Part shown: in pieces, positions 11,369 to 22,370 of the stretch
Position numbering within the stretch: position 1 is the stretch's first letter
Layout of the letters: every line of letters begins with the position of its first letter
DNA from: Parasponia andersonii
Lineage: Eukaryota; Streptophyta; Magnoliopsida; Rosales; Cannabaceae
NCBI GenBank assembly: GCA_002914805.1
Contig: JXTB01000403.1
Span: forward strand, 133,855-197,854
DNA: 64,000 bases
Direction: 5' to 3'
The notes under the pieces: generated by a model
What the model was told of the DNA's origin: nothing
Seen by the model: only the letters and a program-made list of their open reading frames with translations
The model's database searches: none
Made by a program: the position numbers and the translations under genes

Positions 11369-13638
11369 TGTTAAACCCCTAATTTTTTTAAGGGTAATGT
11401 GGTCTTTTGACACAATTTTGTTTTTTTTTTTTAAAATCGAATTTTGGGTCAAAATGTGAAAATATTTGGTAGAGGGATTAAACCGCAAATGAAAAGGATG
11501 AATTTGCAATAAAATTGAAAACTAGGGCCTTATGTACAATTTTTAAAAAGATTTCAATGCCCTTTTAGGAGCTGACACGTGGCTAGCTCATTAAATCTCC
11601 CTCAGCTTCTCTCTCCTCTCCCAATTCTCTCATCATGTGATTTCGAGCGAGACACGTCGATTTCCGACCAAGCTCTGACGAAACCCTTCCCGCTATTGAT
11701 GAACGTCGCCACCACATGGGATCAGAAGCCTAGGGCTAGATGAGCAGTCTGTCACCGAACCAGCCTTGTTGGAGCATGTCTTTGCTGGAAAATGCCGAAA
11801 GAAGCCGCGATTTTCTTTCCGTTGCCGGCGCCGATCCCGGCATCGTTTTGCCGTGAAACCGGTTGAGTTTAACTCAACTAATCACGATTTTTCACGTGGT
11901 ATATATATTTAAACTCGAATTTATTTAGATTGAAGTTTTCCATTTTTGACAATTCTTAATTATTTTAGTTTTGTGTTTAAAATTTTCAATCTAACTCTTA
12001 GATCATAAAATAAACTTCATATTTTTGATGTACTAATGAAACAAAATTTTTGATATAAATATTGACTATATTTGGTGATGGATATAAAAATTGAAATCTG
12101 ACGGCTCAGATTTGCCTCTTTTATATGTCGTGAACCTAAGTTTGGCTGGAGACCGAATCGATCAAGTTATATGTCTAATTTAGTATTTTTGGATGCTCTG
12201 AATTCAGTAGTAAAGTTCATTTCACAATCTCAAGCTTTAATTGAAAGTCGAAGTTTCAAACTTGTTGATCAAAGGTTAGAAAACGATACCTAACCCTCCA
12301 AACGGCGCCAAATGTCCTCCATAACACCGTAACACTATTTAGACACTCGATTGAGGTAGGAGTTCAATTACTTGGTTTTATAAATGCTTTAATTCAAACT
12401 TTTTCATTATGATTATTTTGTGAAAATTGTGAATAAAATTATATTTTGACAAACTGTTAGAAAATCTTGGATTATTCTGGAATTGGACTGTATGACTTTT
12501 ATACATATTTGTAAAATCGTAATTTTGGGATGTTTCATCGGATCTACTGCCCATGCTATAGTAAATTCCGGAATAATATCAAGTGGTGTTTTGAAGTATG
12601 GTTTGCTTATGTATTGTATGGTTATTACATATCTTACTACATATTGTACATATAATAGCATCACACGTGAGATACATCTTAGGTATCACGGTATTTAGTA
12701 GGCAGCTAATATCCCCACCTTCGGTGAAAGCCCATAAAGCCGCATGAAGTTTTCTGATTATTCTCATTCGGTAGGTGTAGGCATTCAATTGCCGCTCCGA
12801 TTCAGTAGATTTAGACACATGGTTGTCTATCAGGTTTTCTAGGATAGGTTTCATATAGAGAGTACTTAGTACACGTAGTACGAGTTTCTCTAGTTCGTGA
12901 TGAGAGTATATTAGCTCATGGGATGAGATAATTTATGATTATAGTTTGGTTTTGAATATATGATTATTCTGGATTGCAATCATTTTATAAACTCAATTTA
13001 ATTGGATTTTGGAAATTGTATTTACTATACAGATTGGTTAAAAATTACATCTATTCAAAAAAGTAATTGAGTTTGTACTACGCATTCACGTACTCACTCC
13101 TTATTTCCTCTCACCTTCAAGTGTTGATTTATTTTGTGATAATTATTTTAGTAGCTTGACAAGTATGCTTGATATATGTTTGCAGTTCCTTCTAATCTTT
13201 TTCATTAGTTAGTTTGTAATATGTATCATATTTTCTTTTCTATATCAAATTTATTTAGCCAATAATAGTATATTTTCTAAGCAGATTTATGAGGATAATT
13301 TTGTTATTTAATTTAGTACTTAAAAATTCAAATAATTTTATATAAATTATTCAGATTTGGGCCTAAGGTTTTAAATTGAACTCTTTATTGAACCTTACGA
13401 TTTAACAAAAAGTTTCCAAGCTACTTATTTATAATTTTTCTAAATTTTAAATGAAGATTTTTCCTGAGAAATTAAAATAAATAGAAAGTTTAATAATTTT
13501 TGTAATTTACTCACTCTTGAGGATTAGAACCTAAAATTTTACGTAATTAATGTTTTTAAAATTTTGAAAAATCACTATATTTCACTGTTTCAACTTAAAA
13601 TTACTAAAAATCACGGCATTAAATTTTCGGTGATGACA
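11369..13638 (+). mobile_element. Solo LTR of a Ty3/gypsy family (plus orientation)
   Basis: It starts TGTTAAACCCCT and ends GGTGATGACA. The five bases outside are TGTTT on the left and TATTT on the right, a 4-of-5 match that fits an aged target duplication. The start resembles the chromovirus LTR start read on the minus strand (a TG..AAAACCCCT motif), and the middle holds the shared GGATGCTCTGAATTCAGTAG block. No internal gag-pol follows, so recombination between two LTRs probably removed it. Confidence 0.6.
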
Positions 13639-14748
13639 TATTTCCTATAAAATACACATTAATGTCGTTTGTTGAGCCAAAAATATTCAAGTGTTATATT
13701 CATGTTTTCCCCCGTACCATTGGATTAATCTTAATTTAACCTCTGAACTTATAAAAACATGTGTTATTATGATGTCTCCAACTTTTGGATTAATATATCT
13801 CATTTCTGCCCAGTATGATGGATCGAGAGAGTCCATCATGTAACCTCGTACGTGGGGTTTTACTAATAAGCACAAATGCGTTCAAATTAACCAAATAAAT
13901 GGATTGTCCTTTCTTATCCCCTGATTTTCTTTGGATTTGTTGTCATTTGGGGCCATACGGAAGCATGGTCTTTCTTTTATTTATTTATTTTTAATTTTAA
14001 TTATTTTTCTGAGAAGGAGATGGCAATAAATGTTTTCTTGAAAAAGAAAAAAAAAAACAGAACGAATCTCTTATTATAATTAAAGTTTTATTACAACTAC
14101 AACCACCATTAATGCATCTGACTTTAAAAACTTACAAGATTTAGGTCAACATTTATGACTTATAGAAAAGAGACCATAATTTCATCCTTGGCACTATGAA
14201 ATTATGTTGATGGCAACATCCACATGTGATTTAATTATCTTTCCAAAGTCAAAGATCAATGAGCTTCCCAATTTTATTTTATTTTTTTGGTCACATAATG
14301 GCTTTTTTTATTTTTTTCCTCACAATGGAGAAGACTAATGACCATATTAATGAAGAGACACGATCGTGGGAAAATAACCAAATCAAAATCAGTATAACAA
14401 CTCAAACTAAGGCAAAGTTAAGAAACAAAATACTCAACAATATTCTTAAAGAATCTCAACATTAACATAATAATGAAATAACTAAAGCTTGAGCATATAG
14501 TTTAAAGATTCAACAAATCTTCATTTTATCATTTTCGTGGCAACACAAATTAACGAGCCAATCATGCATATAAAACGGTAGAAGCAAGTATTTAAAACAA
14601 AAGAGAGGGAAGATTTCATCCATAAATTCAGAAGGACAATTTAAGTGGAAAATAATCAAATTCTGTGGTTTGAAGTCTGAGGAAAATCGTGTAGAGGGAT
14701 TTGATTCTGAGAACCCATTAAACCAGATTAGAGGCCAATTTATATAGG
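13639..14748. other. Intergenic, no gene recognised
   Basis: AT-rich text with a few short frames that lack motifs. It separates the solo LTR from the copia remnant. Confidence 0.45.
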
Positions 14749-14968
14749 TGTTAGAATTCCTAAAGGCTATTTCCATATTTAGGTTGATTTGAAATTTTAT
14801 TGTTATCATTTGGCAAAAAAAATTAGCCAACTATTGAGGCACGATTTAGAGATATCTTGGTCATTATTTTTTGTGTGATTATATTTTGGGAGTTGCGTCT
14901 GCAAGGCTTTTATAGGTATGAATGACAATAAGAAACGTAGCGTATTTTTCTTCTGTTATATTTTAGTA
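14749..14968 (+). repeat. 5' LTR of the copia remnant
   Basis: Starts TGTTAGAATTCC and ends at TTTTAGTA just before the tRNA-Met-type primer site at 14969-14983. The expected CA end has become TA. Confidence 0.65.
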
Positions 14969-15491
14969 TGTTATCAGAGCCATACCGAAAACACCATTTC
15001 TAATAAACTTCTGAAAAAATTGAAGCAAACCCAAACCATCACGACCAGATTTCCATCTCCAAGCTTCAACCAGATACTCGTCACTGATAGGAAAACAAAA
15101 ATTGTGCCACTCCCGCTAGCCTGATAAGCATATCCTACCTTAATAGATCATCATCACCAACCATCTTCTCGATTCTCTAGCCATAACAATTGCTACTGTC
15201 GTCGTCTTCTAAAGTTCCAGCCGTTTAGACTCGATTCCACCTAATGGCAAGTTCTTGTCTAGGCCCAATTTATTTTCCCTAGTCCAGGTGCAATTCCTTA
15301 ATCCAGGGCCATTTTATCTTGCTCCTATTTTATTTGCTCTTGTCCATTTTATTCCATAGTCTAGACTCATTTTTTTTTTCAGTGCAAGTTTTTTGATCCA
15401 GTGTTCATCCTTTTTAATTCAAGTCCTATATTGTTCATTTTTTACAAAAAAAAAGGGCTTTCTTAAACAAAACAAAAAACAAAAAAAAAAA

Positions 15492-16250
15492 ATGAGTGAA
15501 AACAATATACTTGTTATTGTTCAATCCGAAGGAGCATTCAATGCAGGAATTGAGCTTACTGAGTCAAACTATGATATCTGGTCTTAACTAATAGAAATGC
15601 ATATTGCCCAAAGAAATAAACTCTCTTACATTTATGGTAAAACAAACCACCTGCCGAATCAGATAAAGGATATGAGAAATAAGAAAGCTTTGACCGCCAA
15701 AACAAAATGGAAGACTAGTCTCTTTGTATTATGCATAATTGACTGAAAATTTCCAAAAATTAGGCTATCATGATAAAGTGATTATGAAGGATCTTGAAGA
15801 TGTTGAAGTATATCAGAAGACCATTGAATGACTACGGGTTCATATATTTCTTGCTGGACTAGACAAAAAATTTTGATCAAGTTTGTAGAGAGATTTTGCA
15901 TAAAGAACCAATAACCAATTTGGAAGAATTTTATTTTTTGGTTCGACGTGAAGAACTATGTCGTACCACTTTGAACAGAGACAAAGATGATTTGGAAGCT
16001 TCAGCCATGGTAGCTTGAAACTGACCCAATAAAAATTGGCCTTCTTAAGATCAGCCAAATCAAATAAAGATCTAACAAATCCACCGACAAATATACCCAC
16101 TACACTCAAACTAGTCATACTAAAAGTCATTGTTTTGAACTTGTTAGGTATCTAGAATGGTGGGACCATAATCACGATCGACGAAAGAAAAATTTCAAAG
16201 CAACCTCTATTGTTACAATAGTTGAAACAAAGATGCAAGTCGTATGATGC
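15492..16250 (+). pseudogene. Copia gag fragment (broken)
   Basis: The first frame starts at 15492 and contains LTESNYDIWS, the gag N-terminal motif that binds target sites in the UBN2/copia gag family. It is followed after a TAA by text reading IEMHIAQRNKLSYIYG. Further blocks include FLAGLDKKF near 15850 and, later, the remains of a linker region and WWDH-like text near 16157, all in changing frames with several stops. This is the usual order of a copia gag before its zinc knuckle region. Pol has been lost. Confidence 0.65.
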
Positions 16251-16459
16251 TATAAAAGCCTCAGCATTAATTAGTGGCAGGTGTTGAAGATTTTTTATGG
16301 TATTGGCTGATGAAATGCATTGTTGAAGAGTAAAATAACTATTTGATCTGCTATGAAGCTTATGAGAACTTGAGCATGGCATATGAATAGTTTGAAATTG
16401 AACACTTTGAATTGAACCCTTGAAATTGTCAAGTTGATATGGACCAACTTGAAGGGAAA

Positions 16460-16758
16460 TGTTAGAATTCCCAATGATTATTTCCATATTTAGTTTGATT
16501 TGAAATTTTATTGTTATCATTTGGCAAAAAAAATTAGCCAATTATTTAGGTGTGATTTAGAGATATCTTGGTCATTTTTTTTCATGTGATTATCCCTTGA
16601 TTTTGTGGGTTGCCTCTGCAAGGCTCCTCTATATATTGTATTCTTTTGTATAAGTATGAATGACAATAAGAGATGTATCCTCTATATATTGTATTCTTTG
16701 TATAAGTATGAATGATAATAAGAAATGTAGCATATTTTTCCTCTATAATATTTTAATA
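16460..16758 (+). repeat. 3' LTR of the copia remnant with an internal 50-bp duplication
   Basis: Matches the 5' LTR but is longer. A unit starting CTCTATATATTGTATTCTT is present twice in tandem (about 16627-16678 and 16679-16730), which accounts for much of the extra length. Confidence 0.65.
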
Positions 16759-17442
16759 ATGCGGAAAACAATTAAATTTAGAAAAGATATTCAGATTCCT
16801 TTTGTTCGTATGCATAGGGTTTCAATTGATGGAGAGAAATTATTATAGGGTTTCAATTGATTCATTAATGCTTGCAAAATTACCAAATTATCCTTTTAAA
16901 ATTAGGTATATCAGTGTATATAATGACCTATTTTGTCCAATTTCCAAAATCAATCCGAGGTACTGAATAAGTTGAATATAAAATTGAATATTCGGAAATT
17001 CAAGGGCCAAAATGTGATTAATCTTGTAGTTTAGGGGCCAAAATATGAATTAATAAGTAAATATTTTCACATTTCTAATGGAAATGACACGTTGTTCTTC
17101 ATCAGAATGATTATTATTTTGAGCTAGAATTTATTTTGGAGTAATACTTACTACAAGGTTGCTTCAAGTAACGTTACGTGACTGAAATAATACCACAAGA
17201 TTTGGTTTAAGTTTTTAGTGTCCTAATGTTACTATTTCTAGTCGTAGAACCACGGACAAAATCTTCTTTGTTTTCCGTTTTCTTAAAGTTTTTTCTAAAA
17301 TCAAGAAATCTATGGAAAGCGTGAGTCATCGAGTTTAATATATCTAAATATTAATCTGATCCCTTTTTACATGTGGATTTTTGGATACTATGATATTTTA
17401 ATATGATCCAACTTGTTTAAGGAGTTTCGTATCATCACGTGT
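16759..17442. other. Spacer before the CACTA element
   Basis: No gene is recognised. The last three bases before the transposon form its target duplication. Confidence 0.5.
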
Positions 17443-17445
17443 ACG

Positions 17446-17740
17446 CACTACTAAAAATATCTACTATCATGGCGCGTGTACAGACGCACCGTGATAAGTA
17501 TTAATAATCACGGTGTTTATTAAGTATCATAATAAACGGAGGCAATATCACGGCGCCTAAGAAGCGCCGTGGTATCTGATCTTTAATGGCGCCTAAAAGA
17601 CGCCGTTGTATTTAACTTTCACGGCGTCTATAAGGCACCGTAATAAATTTATCATGGTACTTATTAAGCACCGTGATAAAATACCACGGCACCTAAAAAG
17701 TGCCGTGGTATCTAATCTTTAACAGTATCTTTTGGGCGCC
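17446..17740 (+). repeat. CACTA 5' subterminal repeats and hairpins
   Basis: At least eight copies of a short motif around GGCGCC/GGTGCC with CACGG or CCGTG flanks. Many pair locally: the stem at 17682-17710 has 11 perfect base pairs around a 7-base loop, and another lies near 17548-17573. In the En/Spm family such repeats are transposase-binding sites. Confidence 0.8.
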
Positions 17741-17751
17741 GAGGTAGGAGC

Positions 17752-17763
17752 CCTATATAAAGG
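17752..17763 (+). promoter_or_regulatory. TATA box of the CACTA transposase gene
   Basis: CCTATATAAAGG lies just inside the 5' subterminal repeats and about 1.3 kb before the first transposase codons. The 1.2 kb between is AT-rich and may hold a leader with introns, as in other CACTA elements. The frame at 17732-17932 has no known motif. Confidence 0.6.
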
Positions 17764-19040
17764 ATCCCAAAACGATCGCCCAGTAACAGACAACTCGCTC
17801 TTCCTCTTCACTTCCAACCGCGGCCAACAGTCTCCTCCTTCCACCATTTTCACTATTTTCTCCAGCAAACAAGATATATTTAAGCTTTTAAACTCGTTTT
17901 TGTCACTAAAATTAGATTACCCATTGTCGTAATCATGATTTTGACCAATTATTTTGTAGAAATTTCATGTTTTAGGTTATATTCGAAATAGTTTATATTT
18001 GGAACCCTAATTTATCAAATGTGAATATCTTAAGCAAGCATTGATAATCTTTACTCTTGTAATACCGAGTTAGACTATTTATTTACTAGAAATCTTATTT
18101 TTGGGTATGTTTTGCTATTTTAGAGCAAATTAATCCAAATTTGTTATTATTTTGTTGCTATTTTTTAAATTTATTTTAGGTGAAATGTGAGTTCATTTAG
18201 TTGTAAAAAGTTTCAAATTGAAGGTGTGCTATATGAATTTATATCAATTTCATGTTTATTTACTAGAAATCATATATTAGGTTATGCTTTTTAATTTCCA
18301 TCCTTAGTGTCAATTAATCCAAATTTATGCAATTTTAATTGAATATTGTGTAGTTTTTTAGAAATTTATATATTCAATATTTTTAATTGGGTGAAGTCAC
18401 GTGGAGTTGATCATTAGTTGCAAAAGTTTAAAATTGAGGTAGACTCTCTCAATTTCTACAAATTTTATGTTAGATATTTAGTACTATTTAATTTGGATAT
18501 GATAAATTTTTTAGTTGTCAAAATTCTTATTTTGCATATATACTTATTTTAAATATATGAATTTTCAAATTTAAAGTATTGTGGATTATAGATGTTTAAT
18601 TTTATTTATCATTTTAATTTGCGTATAGGTTTTAGTAGAAATTAGAGTACTTAGATTACTTGTGAATTAGCAAACTGAGCAAACTGAGGTATGCTTTCTC
18701 AAATTTTTTTCTTTTATTGACTTATGTCACTTTTACATTGGTTTTATCTTATTATTTGTGTTGATATTATTTTGTCATATGTTATATTTGGTTGATTGAC
18801 AAATTGTTTGTAACAAATGAGATTATTTAAGAATAAATTAAGTTCTGAATTTGGTAGTACTTAGAAATATAAGAATAATTTGAAATGAGTGTTAATGTAT
18901 AATTAGTGGTTTAGTTACTCAATTGGTTAATGCTAGAAATAGGAGAGATTATGTACAATTTTTTATGGTACTCAATTTAGTTAGTTTTTGATATCAGTTT
19001 TTTATTTTTATTTTTTTTTTGTTTTTCAATTATACTTAGA

Positions 19041-22000
19041 ATGGATAAGGAATGGATATTGGCAGATAGACTATCGACTGAATATAGAAAGGGACTATTG
19101 AAAATATCAAAGATTCTAATTTAATTCTATGTCCATGTATTAAATATGGAAATTTGCCAAAGATAGGTGTTAAAAAGATAAAAGAACACTTATATTTCAA
19201 TGTAATAGATCAAAGTTACAAACAATGGATTTGGCATGGTGACAAAGTTCCAATTACCGGATTTTTGTCAAAGAAGAGTATAAGAGATGATTATAAGTTA
19301 GATTTAAATGATGATGTTTTTGAAATGATTGATGATGCACAGTATAAAACAGATGTAGATCCTATTAAGTTTCAATCATTACTTAATGATGCTGAGAAAC
19401 CGATCTATCCGGGTTGTACGAAATTTACAAAGTTATCTGCATTATTGAAATTGTATAATTTAAAAATAAGAGTTTTTCAGACTTGTTAGCTTTACTAGGA
19501 GAGATATTGCCAAATGATAATAAGATACCATCTTCCTTTTATGAGGCCAAAAAGACTTTATGCTCATTGGGTATACAATATGAGAAAATTCACGCTTGCG
19601 CAAATGATTATATTTTATATCGAAAGAAATTTAAAAATGCAATTTGTTGTCCAGTATGTGGTGAGCCTAGGTGGCAATAGAATAAGAATTCTAAAGAGGT
19701 AACAGTTGGAACCCTTACTAAGGTTTTATGCTATATTCCTCCAATTCCTCGTTTTACTCGTTTATTTCGAAATCGTAAGCATGCTAAAGATCTAATATGG
19801 TATGCGAATGTGAGGATAGAAGATGGTAAACTTAGACATTCAGCCGATTCACCGGCTTGGAAAAAAATAGATTACAAATGGCCTTCTTTTGGAAGTGATC
19901 CAAGGAATCTTCGTCTTGGTCTATCTGCGGATGGTATTAATCCTCATACAACTCTAAGCAGCAAATACAGTTGTTGGCCTGTAATGCTTGTAATCTATAA
20001 TCTTCCTCCATGGTTGTATATGAAAAAAAAGTTTACACTTCTCACAATGTTAATATCAGGACCTAGACAACCTAGTAATGACATTGATGTATATTTAGCC
20101 TTGTTGAGTTATATGGGCCATAGAATATTTTTACCTCGCAAAAATGTATTCAGAAATTGGAAAAAAAGTATTTAATGGTTCTCAAGAATTTGAATTGGCA
20201 CCACAACCTTTAACTGAGACAGAGATACTTCAAATAGTCTCTAAGCTCGAATTTAGGCTTGGAAAGGTTAAAATAAGTGATATCAGTAAGAAAAGAAAAA
20301 GACGCAGTAATGTGAAGGTTGTAAAAACCTCAAAGAGTTGTTAGAAGAAGAAATTTATATCTTTAAGTTAGAGTATTGGCAATATTTACTTCTGAGACAT
20401 AACTTAGATGTCATGCATATAGAGAAGAACATATGTGATAGTATAATTGGAACTTTATTAAATATTCCAGGGAAGAATAAGGATAGTATTGGTGCTCGTA
20501 TAGATCTTGTTGATAAGGGTGTTCGAAAAGAGTTAGCTCCTAAAGTGGGGGAGAAGCGAATATATTTACCCCCTACTTGCTTCACATTGAAAAATGAAGA
20601 AAAATATCAATTGTGTCAATCTTTATTTAATGTGAAGGTTCCTGAAGGCTATTCTTCTAATATTAGAACATTAGTGGTTATGAACAATTTGAAACTAGTT
20701 GGACTTAAATCTCATGATTGTCATACACTAATGCAACATCTGCTACCTATAGTGATCAGGTCCGTACTACCTAAAAATGTTCGATATGCAATCACCAAAT
20801 TATGCTTATTTTTTAATGGAATTTATTCTAAGGTGGTCGATATATCCAAGTTAGATGAACTACAACGTGAACTTATTGTAACATTGTGCATGTTCGAACA
20901 GTTTTTTCCTTCTAGTTTTTTTGATATAATGATACATCTTACTGTATATTTGTTAGAGAAGTGAAGTTATGTGGTCCTGTTTATTTGAGATGGATGTATC
21001 AATTTGAGAAATGCATGAAAATTCTAAAAGGATATGTTAGAAATCGAAGCCGGCCAGAAGGATACATTGTAGAGTGTTATATCGCAGAAGAATCTGTTGA
21101 GTTTTGTTCTGAGTATTTGGCAAATGTAGAAGCTATCGGAGTATCCGTATCTTCAAATATTAATAAAAGCATAAGTGTTGGTATCGTGTGTACAGTTAAA
21201 CGAGAACAACTAGACCATGCATATCGTACTGTGTTACAAAATATAGCTGAAGTCCAACCTTTCATCGAGTAAGTTTTTTTGTGAATTAGATTTTCATTGA
21301 TTGAATGTTGAATTCATTAATAATAATGGTTTACTTTGGGAATGATTTGTTAAAGGGAGCATATAAATTGGATCAAAACACAATTCTCAATGAAATCAAA
21401 AAGAGAGAAGTGGATCCATGATGAACATCATCGAACTTTTATTAGTTAGTTTCGCGAACGGGTAATTCCAATTAGTTGTTACAATCAATAGTTTTATTTC
21501 ATTTTTTCCCTATTTCTAATTGTTAATTTTGCATTTTGAATAGATTGTAGTTGAAATGAATAATGCAACACACAATCTATCTGATATATTGAAATAGATA
21601 TCACGTGGACCATCATTGGATATAATTAAGTATAATGCTTATCAAGTTAACAGTGTTCATTTTAGCACAAGACACCGTGATAACATAAGAACAACCCAAA
21701 ATAGTGGGGTAAGTATTGTTGCAAAAACAGTCCAATTTTCAAGTTCTAAGGATAAAAACCCAATAGAGGGTGATATGGTATACTATGGCATTATCGAGGA
21801 AATTTGGGAACTTGATTTTATCAAATTTCGGTTGCCAGTGTTTATGTCTCAATGGGTGGAGAGTAACTATGGGGTTAGAAAAGATGAGTTAGGCTTCACT
21901 TTAGTTGATCTAAACCAGATAGGTCACAAGAATGATCCATTTATATTGGCAACATAAGCAAAACAAGTATTTTACGTCAACGATCCACTTGATGCTCGAT

Positions 22001-22205
22001 GGTCAATTGTTCTTGCAACAAAACCGAAAGAATATCAAAATTTAGGAGTTGAAGATGAGAATGAAATACTTGTTGCTCATGAAATATTCTCAAAAGGTGT
22101 TTCGATGGAGGCTTTGACAGAAGACGTTAATGAAGGTGATGTTACATGTTTATGAGATGATGGTAAAGATATTTGGATTGATAATCAAAGAAAGAAACCA
22201 ATAAG
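19041..22205 (+). pseudogene. TNP2-type CACTA transposase (broken)
   Basis: The ATG at 19041 opens MDKEWILADRLSTEYRKG, the Transpos_assoc N-terminus, with its CPC pair after a frame change near 19100. Then come the TNP2 core (HACANDYILYRK, CPVCGEPRW near 19650, SADGINPH near 19930, WPVMLVIYNLPPW near 19975), HNLDVMHIEKN near 20400, a DUF4218 region at about 20750-20990 (LPKNVRYAITKLC, FPSSFFDIMIHL), an exon after an intron (21357-21462), and a DUF4216 region at about 21770-22060 (VYYGIIEEIWELD, GFTLVDLNQ). Frame changes lie near 19100, 19475, 20170, 20337 and 20960. In-frame stops lie at 21447, 21595, 21955 and 22153. About 65-70 residues appear deleted between DVYLALLS and YMGHR near 20110. 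The protein would cut and join the element's ends; this copy cannot. Confidence 0.85.
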
Positions 22206-22370
22206 GTACAAATCAAATAAGTTATATCTTTTTGTTTCATTTTTATATCTTTATGGATTGATGTATTGTTTTTTTAAATATATTATCTCTTATGTTTACA
22301 TTCTTATTATTTTTTATCTTAATTTTTTATCTACATTTGTGGTTTTATTATTTAACAGGTAATTATTGAT

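Larger units (their letters stand above)
14749..16758 (+). mobile_element. Gag-only Ty1/copia remnant with two LTRs
   Basis: Two LTRs of about 220 bp (14749-14968) and 299 bp (16460-16758) both begin TGTTAGAATTCC and share the TTATTGTTATCATTTGGCAA block. A primer site TGTTATCAGAGCC follows the first LTR (one base off the initiator tRNA-Met site) and a purine tract AACTTGAAGGGAAA precedes the second. The interior is only about 1.5 kb and encodes gag only; protease, integrase and RT are absent. The element could not move on its own. Outer target duplications do not match clearly. Confidence 0.75.
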
